A DNA stretch of 64,000 bases, taken from Compostimonas suwonensis. GTDB taxonomy: Bacteria; Actinomycetota; Actinomycetes; Actinomycetales; Microbacteriaceae. The notes beneath the pieces are model-generated. The model was not told where the DNA came from and did not search any database. It saw only the letters and a program-made list of their open reading frames with translations. The position numbers were made by a program, and so were the translations under genes. Shown here one piece after another: positions 58,599 through 64,000 of the stretch. Positions within the stretch are counted from its first letter, which is position 1; each line of letters begins with the position of its first letter. The stretch is taken from the NCBI RefSeq assembly GCF_002797855.1, contig NZ_PGFB01000006.1, positions 62,001 through 126,000 on the forward strand, written 5' to 3'.

Positions 58599-59651
58599 AT
58601 GACCGACCGCATGGTGGGTCGGGCGGCTCGGCCCATCCGCGTCCGTGCGCAGCTCGACGACGTCGCGCGCCTCGCCGGGGTCTCGAGCCCGACCGCGTCG
58701 AAGATCCTCAACAACGTTCCCACGCTCTCGGTGAAACAGGAGACCAGGGAGCGTGTCCTGGAGGCCGCGAAGACCCTCGGCTACGAGCCGCACGCCACCG
58801 CCCGGGCGCTCGCCGGTGCCCGGTCGCTCGCGATCGCCTTCCTCGTGCCCGAGCTCTCCAACTCGATCTACGCCCTCATGATCCGTGGCGCCTTCGAGCG
58901 TGCGCGCGAGCTCGGCTACACCGTCCTCATCGCCGAGGACTCCGAGGGCCAGGTGGCCGACGAGCGGTTCAACCGCCTCGTCGCGGCCGGCCACGTCGAC
59001 GGCCTGCTCATCGCCTCGGCGCGCAAAGGCCATCCGTTCATCGAGACGCTCGAACGCAACGCCGTGCCGCACGTGTTCGTCAACCGTGTCGTGCCCGGCT
59101 CGCACCGCGACGTGTACATGCAGGTCGGCGAGTCCGGGCGCCTGGCCGCGCGCCGGTTCGCGGCCGCGGGTCACCGCTTCCTCGGCCACATCTCGGGCCC
59201 GCTCGACGTCGAGACCAGCCGGGCCCGCTCCGAGGGCTTCCTCGAGACGGCGGCCGAGCTGGGCCTGCCGCGGCCCGTCGTCGTGAACATGCCCGCCTTC
59301 GACGAGCGGGCCGGCTCCGACGGCCTCGCCGTGCTGCTCGAGCGCGAGCCGCGCATCACGGCGGTCTTCTCCACCTCGATCAACCAGGTCGTCGGCGCCC
59401 TGCATCGAGCGGATGCCGCGGGGCTCGACGTCCCGGGAGACCTCTCGCTGCTCGCCTACGACGACCTGCCGCTCGCCGACTTCCTCATCCCGCCGGTCAG
59501 CACGATCGCGATGCCGCTCATCGAGCTCGGCCGTGAGGCCGTCGACGCGCTCCTCGAGCAGATCGAGGGCGGAGAGCCCCGAGACCGCATCGTGCCGGTG
59601 CTCCCGCGCATCGTGGAGCGGCAGTCGATCGCGCAGCACGCGGGGAGCTGA
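58599..59651 (+). CDS. LacI-family transcriptional regulator
   Basis: A 350-residue repressor. The N-terminal HTH has LDDVARLAGVSSPTASKILN with the hinge helix near HATARALAGARS. The ligand domain begins SLAIAFLVPELSNSIYALMI and ends STIAMPLIELGREAVDALLE. ATG 58599 has AAGGAG upstream. It most likely represses the divergent 11-gene operon, released by a pathway intermediate such as a sugar acid; this rests on position and the twin operators. Confidence 0.92.
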   Translation: MTDRMVGRAARPIRVRAQLDDVARLAGVSSPTASKILNNVPTLSVKQETRERVLEAAKTLGYEPHATARALAGARSLAIAFLVPELSNSIYALMIRGAFERARELGYTVLIAEDSEGQVADERFNRLVAAGHVDGLLIASARKGHPFIETLERNAVPHVFVNRVVPGSHRDVYMQVGESGRLAARRFAAAGHRFLGHISGPLDVETSRARSEGFLETAAELGLPRPVVVNMPAFDERAGSDGLAVLLEREPRITAVFSTSINQVVGALHRADAAGLDVPGDLSLLAYDDLPLADFLIPPVSTIAMPLIELGREAVDALLEQIEGGEPRDRIVPVLPRIVERQSIAQHAGS

Positions 59652-59747
59652 TGGGTGATTCCGGGATGAGCGTCTGAGATAGACGTGCCGCACCGTCATC
59701 CGGCGCGCTATGATTCCCGCAGCGTCAGCGACCGGCAGGAGTGAGCC

Positions 59748-60587
59748 TTGAGCGATCCGCAGCAATCCCCGCAGCCAGAACAGCCCGCGACTCCCGCGGT
59801 ATCGGGCACTCCGCCGACGACGGCCCCGACTGAAGCGTTCCCGACGTCCCCTGCGGGCGTCGCCACGGGTGATGCGCCCACCGTCGTGCTGCCGACCAAC
59901 GGCGGCCCGGGCGGCCCGGGCGGCCCGGGTGGCCCGGGTGACGGCTCGGGTGGTCCGGGCGACGGCCGTGGCGGGGGAGCAGGGGGCGGTAGCCGACGTC
60001 CGCTCGTGATCATCGGAATCCTGCTCGTCGCGCTGCTCGCCGTGATCGTCGTTGTGCTCGTGCTTCTGCTTCTGAAGCCGCAGGAGACCTCCGGCGCCGC
60101 GTCGTCCAGCTCCCCGTCGGCGACGAGCACGAGTACTCCCACACCGAGTCCGACCCCGAGCGCCACCTCGACGCCGACCACCGCCCCCTCGGAGCCGGCG
60201 ACCCAGGCGCCGCCTGCGCCTGCGCCCGCACCGCCGCCCCCGCCGCTCGCGGCGCCCCAGCTCGTCGGCGTCACGTGGGCCGACGGAACCGACTACGTCA
60301 TCTGCGAGAGCTTCGACGCAGCCCTGACCATCACCAAAGACGTCACCTGGAGCTCGACCCCCGGCGAGAACGAGGTCGAGGTCTGGGTCGCTCAGAGCGA
60401 CACGGCGTATCCGGGCGAGGGTGGCGACTTCAGCCGGGTCTCGGCCGGCCTGTCGGCGAGCGGCCAGATCGGCGTCCCCATCGACTGCGGCTCATCCGGC
60501 TACAGCTCGTATTTCACGGTGCGCGTCGTCGCGTCGAACAGCAGCGGCAGCACCGAGGAGTACATCAACGGCAACACTGCGAGCTGA
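59748..60587 (+). CDS. Single-pass membrane protein with Pro-rich cytoplasmic and outer domain
   Basis: A 279-residue protein from TTG 59748 (GCAGGAG upstream; TATGAT at 59709-59714 is a likely -10). Residues 1-80 are Pro/Thr/Ala-rich and include a GGPGGPGGPGGPG repeat coded by tandem 9-bp units. One membrane helix follows (about 84-107), then a Ser/Thr/Pro spacer with polyproline. The extracytoplasmic domain (160-279) reads like a beta-sandwich with two cysteines (VICESF; IDCGSS). This plan is frequent in actinobacterial envelope proteins; the function is unknown. 96 bp separate it from the lacI gene. Confidence 0.78.
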   Translation: MSDPQQSPQPEQPATPAVSGTPPTTAPTEAFPTSPAGVATGDAPTVVLPTNGGPGGPGGPGGPGDGSGGPGDGRGGGAGGGSRRPLVIIGILLVALLAVIVVVLVLLLLKPQETSGAASSSSPSATSTSTPTPSPTPSATSTPTTAPSEPATQAPPAPAPAPPPPPLAAPQLVGVTWADGTDYVICESFDAALTITKDVTWSSTPGENEVEVWVAQSDTAYPGEGGDFSRVSAGLSASGQIGVPIDCGSSGYSSYFTVRVVASNSSGSTEEYINGNTAS

Positions 60588-60649
60588 TCGCCCTGTTGCC
60601 CTGAACCCGCCTGCGTCCGGGTGGTCCCGGCGGGTGCCCGGCCCGGTAC

Positions 60650-60960
60650 GACTCCCGGTCTCCCTCGGGGTGCGATACGTTCTCGTGGCCGAGAAGGAGC
60701 CCATCGTCATGCGGTATCGCCGGGAGAGCTCGGCGAACGCCGCGATGATCTCGTCCGGCTGCGAATGGATGCGCGAGGACCAGTCGAGCACCCCGCGGAG
60801 TGAGTCATCTGGCGCATTGAGAGCGCCGCCGCTGCGCTGGCCAACGCTGCGAGCATCACGCCGTCCGATGCCCATGCCATTCGTGCAGTCGCACCGAGGT
60901 CGCCCATCTGGGTCGGGATCGAGATCGGGGTGAGCAGCGTCGAGGGCTGCCACAGCCGTC
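60650..60960 (-). pseudogene. Possible decayed coding sequence
   Basis: The 381-bp gap between the membrane-protein gene and the hydrolase has no intact gene. On the minus strand one frame reads LLTPISIPTQMGDLGATARM and continues into an Ala-rich stretch, with high GC3 to about 60800. A second frame then reads GVLDWSSRIHSQPDEIIAAF followed by AELSRRYRMTMGS, also with high GC3. A one-base indel would join them. I do not recognise the family. Confidence 0.3.
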
Positions 60961-60968
60961 GGCGCTGA

Positions 60969-61856
60969 TCAGCTCGCGACGGGGGCGTCCAGCCGGTGGG
61001 CGAAGGCGCGGATGCGGTCGGCGAGGAAGGCCGGCTGCTCCTCGGGAATCCAATGTCCCGAGTCAGGCACGCTGCCGCCCGCCACGTCGCCGGCGAACTG
61101 ACGGAGCGACTGCACCACCTCGTCCGCCCGACCCCACGATTCGGCACCGCCATAGCCGAGCACCGGCATCCGCAGGGGACCCGCTGCCCGCACCCGCTCC
61201 GCGGCGAGCTCGTCCTGCGGAATCGCCCGGTACATCTCGAAGCCCGCGTGGGAGCGGCGAGGGTCGGCGAACGCCTCCATGTACACACCGAATGCGGTCT
61301 CGTCGATCGCCTCGGGGTGCCGGGCGAACTCGGTGTAGAACCAGCCGTAGAACTCGCGCTCGCGACCGGGGACAAGGAGGTCTGAAAGCGCCGAGCGGTT
61401 GAACGCGTGATGCCAGCGCTTGCCGCCTTGGTTCATCGACATCCCGACCCCGGGTGGCTGCGGCACGGTCGTGTCGAGCACGACGAGACCGGATGCCCGC
61501 TCTTGGAGCGCAGCCGCGACGAAGAACGCGATCGTGCCGCCCCAGTCGTGGCCGACGATGAGGGGACGATCGAGCTCGATCCGCTCGATCATCTCGACGA
61601 TGTCACCGGCGACGGTCACCTTGTCGTACCCGCTGTCGGGGATGGACGACCCGCCCATGCCGCGGGTGTCCGGCATCACCAGGTCGAACTCGTCGCCGAG
61701 GAGCGGCACCATCTTCCGCCAGGCATACGACGTCTCGGGCCAGCCGTGGATCAGCACGATCGGACGACCGGACGGATCCCCGGCTCGCGCGACGTGCAGG
61801 GTCACGTCAGAGAGCTCGAGATCGAGATGACGGATGGACTCGGGAGAGTCGGACAC
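60969..61856 (-). CDS. Epoxide-hydrolase-like alpha/beta hydrolase
   Basis: A 295-residue alpha/beta hydrolase. The oxyanion motif is IHGWPETSYAWRKM; the nucleophile is aspartate in VGHDWGGTIAFF, as in epoxide hydrolases and haloalkane dehalogenases; the histidine is in SGHWIPEEQPAFL. PDTRGMGGSS and LDTTVPQPPG are typical of soluble epoxide hydrolases. GTG 61856 has GAGGAG 10 bp upstream; GTG 61880 is possible. It lies 54 bp behind the MHS transporter gene and probably belongs to the same transcript, suggesting uptake and cleavage of an organic substrate. Confidence 0.88.
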   Translation of the reverse strand: MSDSPESIRHLDLELSDVTLHVARAGDPSGRPIVLIHGWPETSYAWRKMVPLLGDEFDLVMPDTRGMGGSSIPDSGYDKVTVAGDIVEMIERIELDRPLIVGHDWGGTIAFFVAAALQERASGLVVLDTTVPQPPGVGMSMNQGGKRWHHAFNRSALSDLLVPGREREFYGWFYTEFARHPEAIDETAFGVYMEAFADPRRSHAGFEMYRAIPQDELAAERVRAAGPLRMPVLGYGGAESWGRADEVVQSLRQFAGDVAGGSVPDSGHWIPEEQPAFLADRIRAFAHRLDAPVAS

Positions 61857-61909
61857 GGTGTGGCTCCTCGGTTCTGTCACGGGGGGAGGGGGGTAGGGGT
61901 AGGGATGGA

Positions 61910-63235
61910 TCAGCTCGCTGCGAGGCGGCGGTTGTTCGTCTCCCGTGCGATGAGAACGCAGATCAGCGAGATGACGCACAGGCCGATGAGGTAGATCGAG
62001 ATCGGCACCGAGCTGTTGAACGAGGTCAGCAGCGCGGATGCGATGAGCGGCGCGAAGGCGGCACCCAGGATACCGGCCAGGTTGTACGACAGAGCCGATC
62101 CGGTGTAGCGCACCGTGGTCGAGAACTGCTCGCTCGAGAACGAGGCGATCGGGCCGAACATCGTCGAGTAGAAGACCATCATGGGCACGAAGCCGAGGAT
62201 CATGAACCCGAGCTGGGCTGTGTTGAACAGGGCGAAGAACGGGAAGGCCCACACCGCGGTGCCGATGAGGCCAACAATGATCACGGGCTTGCGACCGACC
62301 CGGTCGGACAGCTGCGACGCGATCGGGATGACGATGATGTTCGCGCACACCGCGATGATGACCGTCAGGAGGACGGTGTCGTAGTTGACGCCGATCGACA
62401 CACCGTAGCTCAGTGCGAACGTGAGCACCAGGTAGTTGCTGGCGAACTGCGCGATGTTGGCGCCGACGGTGAGGACGACCTGGCGCCACTGGGTGCGGAA
62501 CAGCTCCACGACGGGGATGCGCTCGCGGCGCACCTCGTGCCGCTTCACGGCCTCCATGAACAGGGGCGACTCTGTGAGCCGCGACCGCGCGATGAGGCCG
62601 ACGATGATGAGCACAATGCTGAACAAGAACGGGATGCGCCAGCCCCACGCCACGAACTGGTCAGTTCCGAGCCAGTCGGTGAGACCGATGAACAGACCGC
62701 TCGACGCGATGAATCCGAACACCGGGCCGACGTTGTTGAGACCAGCGTAGAAGCCGCGCCGGTTCTCGGGCGCGTGCTCCATGAGCATCAGCACGGCTCC
62801 GCTGTACTCGCCGCCAAATCCGAAGCCTTGCACGAAGCGGAGGACCACGAGGATGAGCGGGGCGGTGAAGCCGATCGCCGCGTACGTCGGCAAGCACCCG
62901 ATGAGGAACGTCGAGCCCCCCATCAGCAGGAGCGTGAGCCATAGCACGCGCTTCCGTCCGACACGGTCGCCGAAGTGCCCGAAGAATAGGGCGCCGATCG
63001 GTCGGGCGATGAACGACAGTGCGAACGTCGACAGCGCGAGCAACGTGCCGACCGCGGGATTGCCGTTCGGGAAGAACAGGGGCCCGAAGACCAGCGCGGC
63101 GGCAGTTCCGTATAGATACAGGTCATACGCTTCGAGGGCGGTGCCCACAACGCTCGCCCAGACGACTCGCCGCATCTCCCGGGCAGTGGAACTCTGATCG
63201 GATGCGGCTCCTTCGACTTCCTTCGACATGCTCAA
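61910..63235 (-). CDS. MHS-family MFS transporter
   Basis: A 441-residue proton symporter of the metabolite:H+ type (ProP, ShiA and KgtP relatives) with 12 membrane helices. The family motif GHFGDRVGRKRVLWLTLLLM lies between helices 2 and 3, and a second copy, QLSDRVGRKPVIIVG, in the second half. RFVQGFGFGGEYSGAVLMLM is diagnostic of the family. TTG 63235 has AAGGAG 5 bp upstream; ATG 63229 is the alternative. The substrate is unknown, perhaps an organic acid. It is divergent from the Zn-dehydrogenase at the right edge with shared operators between them. Confidence 0.9.
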   Translation of the reverse strand: MSMSKEVEGAASDQSSTAREMRRVVWASVVGTALEAYDLYLYGTAAALVFGPLFFPNGNPAVGTLLALSTFALSFIARPIGALFFGHFGDRVGRKRVLWLTLLLMGGSTFLIGCLPTYAAIGFTAPLILVVLRFVQGFGFGGEYSGAVLMLMEHAPENRRGFYAGLNNVGPVFGFIASSGLFIGLTDWLGTDQFVAWGWRIPFLFSIVLIIVGLIARSRLTESPLFMEAVKRHEVRRERIPVVELFRTQWRQVVLTVGANIAQFASNYLVLTFALSYGVSIGVNYDTVLLTVIIAVCANIIVIPIASQLSDRVGRKPVIIVGLIGTAVWAFPFFALFNTAQLGFMILGFVPMMVFYSTMFGPIASFSSEQFSTTVRYTGSALSYNLAGILGAAFAPLIASALLTSFNSSVPISIYLIGLCVISLICVLIARETNNRRLAAS

Positions 63236-63260
63236 CGGATCTCCTTCGATCTACAGGTGC

Positions 63261-63362
63261 TATGTTCGTGCAAACATACACACAAACATACGGGCTTCGT
63301 CAAGTCCATAATTAATGGGGATTTTCGGTCCCCATCATCGCTAGACTATGTTTGAACGCACA
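63261..63362. promoter_or_regulatory. Repeated operator sites between divergent genes
   Basis: TATGTTCGTGCAAACATA (63261-63278) is nearly palindromic. CAAACATA recurs at 63283-63290, 12 bp after its first copy. TATGTTTGAACGCACA (63347-63362) is a related inverted copy close to the dehydrogenase start. A small hairpin (ATGGGGA...TCCCCAT, 63315-63335) lies between. The repeated TGTTTG/CAAACA elements suggest a GntR- or DeoR-type regulator encoded elsewhere. Confidence 0.6.
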
Positions 63363-63372
63363 AGGAGGATCG

Positions 63373-64000
63373 ATGCGCGCCATCGTCAAACAACGCCCTG
63401 CGCCGGGTGCCGACTTCGTCGCCGATCATCCGGATGCCCCTCTTCCGGAGGAATGGGTCCGGATCGCCGTCGGAGCGACATCGGTCTGCGGCACCGACAG
63501 GGAACTGTGGGAGTACAGCGATTCCGCACGGGCCTTCCCGGTGCGCTTCCCGGTGGTGCTCGGACACGAGACGGCCGGCACGGTCGTCGAGGTCGGATCG
63601 GCGGTGCGCACCCTCGCGGTCGGCGACCGCGTCGCAATCGAGACCCACATCGCCGACTTCTCCTGTCCTGAGTGCCGTGCGGGAGACCCGCACCTGTGCC
63701 GCAACATGGGCCTGTTCGGCGTCAACGTCGACGGCGCGTTCGCCGAGCGCACCATGGTGCCGGCGAGCACCTGTGTGCGACTGCCGGAGTCGGTCTCCTT
63801 CGAGGCCGGCGCGATGCTCGAGTCGGCGGGTGTCGGGATGCACGCCGTGCAGCGTGCGGGCGCGCCGTTTCCGGGAGCGAACGTCCTGATCTCCGGCGGC
63901 GGCCCGATCGGCCTCGTGATCGCCGAACTCAGCCTCATCGGGGGCGCGGCGAAGGTCGTGGTCATCGAGCCGAACCCGTATCGTCGCGCGCTCATCGAGC
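63373..64000 (+). CDS. Zinc-dependent dehydrogenase (threonine-dehydrogenase-like), 3' end beyond window
   Basis: 209 residues are visible from ATG 63373 (AAGGAGG upstream). Catalytic zinc ligands are in TSVCGTDRELWEYS and VLGHETAGTVVEVG. The structural-zinc loop reads THIADFSCPECRAGDPHLC: the first of the usual four cysteines is replaced, leaving three, with an aspartate nearby that could serve. FGVNVDGAFAERTMVPAS and the Rossmann motif ISGGGPIGLVIAEL follow. The pattern is close to L-threonine 3-dehydrogenase and related polyol dehydrogenases. It is divergent from the transporter and shares the repeated operators, so the three genes at this edge may form one inducible pathway. Confidence 0.87.
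   Translation, partial: MRAIVKQRPAPGADFVADHPDAPLPEEWVRIAVGATSVCGTDRELWEYSDSARAFPVRFPVVLGHETAGTVVEVGSAVRTLAVGDRVAIETHIADFSCPECRAGDPHLCRNMGLFGVNVDGAFAERTMVPASTCVRLPESVSFEAGAMLESAGVGMHAVQRAGAPFPGANVLISGGGPIGLVIAELSLIGGAAKVVVIEPNPYRRALIE

Noticed and set aside
59902-59950. GGPGG-coding repeat as a separate repeat element
   Set aside because: It is a 9-bp codon repeat inside an intact membrane-protein gene and is described there.
60421-60933. Plus-strand frame after the membrane-protein gene
   Set aside because: It overlaps the real gene in another frame and is Arg/Ser-rich without a start signal. Any coding signal in this gap lies on the minus strand.

Overview
The window is a high-GC actinobacterial chromosome segment. 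Gene order and content (glnA with RDD and DUF4191 genes; sigA; murT-gatD; parE/parC; sepH-DUF4193-DUF3093-dut-DUF3710-DUF3159-acnA-dxs; rnd-DUF3000) match the conserved actinobacterial backbone, most likely Micrococcales, family Microbacteriaceae. The family is inferred; no rRNA gene is present to prove it. Starts are often GTG or TTG, several genes look leaderless, and convergent gene ends tend to carry long hairpins.

Layout. 1-1.4 kb: two uncharacterised minus-strand genes, the first possibly frameshifted and the second running off the left edge. 1.4-11.7 kb: glnA, RDD, DUF4191, a predicted pseudokinase, E2 (sucB/dlaT), lpdA, pepA and a PAC2 protein. lipA and lipB, often found here in relatives, are absent. 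11.8-24.4 kb: an MFS transporter, rpoD/sigA, murT-gatD, a small Zn-ribbon protein, parE and parC (convergent), an alkaline-phosphatase-superfamily protein and sepH. 24.6-32.5 kb: DUF4193, DUF3093, dut, DUF3710, DUF3159, acnA, dxs. 32.5-34.6 kb: a DHFR-like/MerR/aldo-keto reductase module. 34.7-47.3 kb: fadJ-fadA, rnd, DUF3000, an alpha/beta hydrolase, sufE, a sulfurtransferase, zapE, amt, a lipoprotein and a PemK-like protein. 47.5-58.4 kb: an 11-gene minus-strand operon (importer, then LeuB-like, Zn-ADH, KduD-like, KdgK-like, Eda-like, ALDH, LeuC and LeuD) behind a divergent lacI gene with twin operators. 59.7-64 kb: a membrane protein, a possible pseudogene, an epoxide-hydrolase-like enzyme, an MHS transporter and a partial Zn-dehydrogenase.

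How parts work together. Both nitrogen-assimilation genes (glnA and amt) carry four-box GlnR-type operators, so the window shows part of a GlnR regulon directly. The catabolic operon is tightly coupled (seven ATGA/GTGA stop-start overlaps plus one 8-nt overlap) and joins a KDG/KDPG branch to a complete LeuC-LeuD-LeuB-like set under LacI control; its substrate is not evident.

Most unusual point. The murT-gatD pair contains no cysteine. GatD has glycine where the glutaminase nucleophile should be (residue 94), and MurT has no Cys4 zinc ribbon. If the host has B-type peptidoglycan, in which the D-Glu alpha-carboxyl is used for cross-linking, the pair may ligate something other than glutamine-derived ammonia to that carboxyl.
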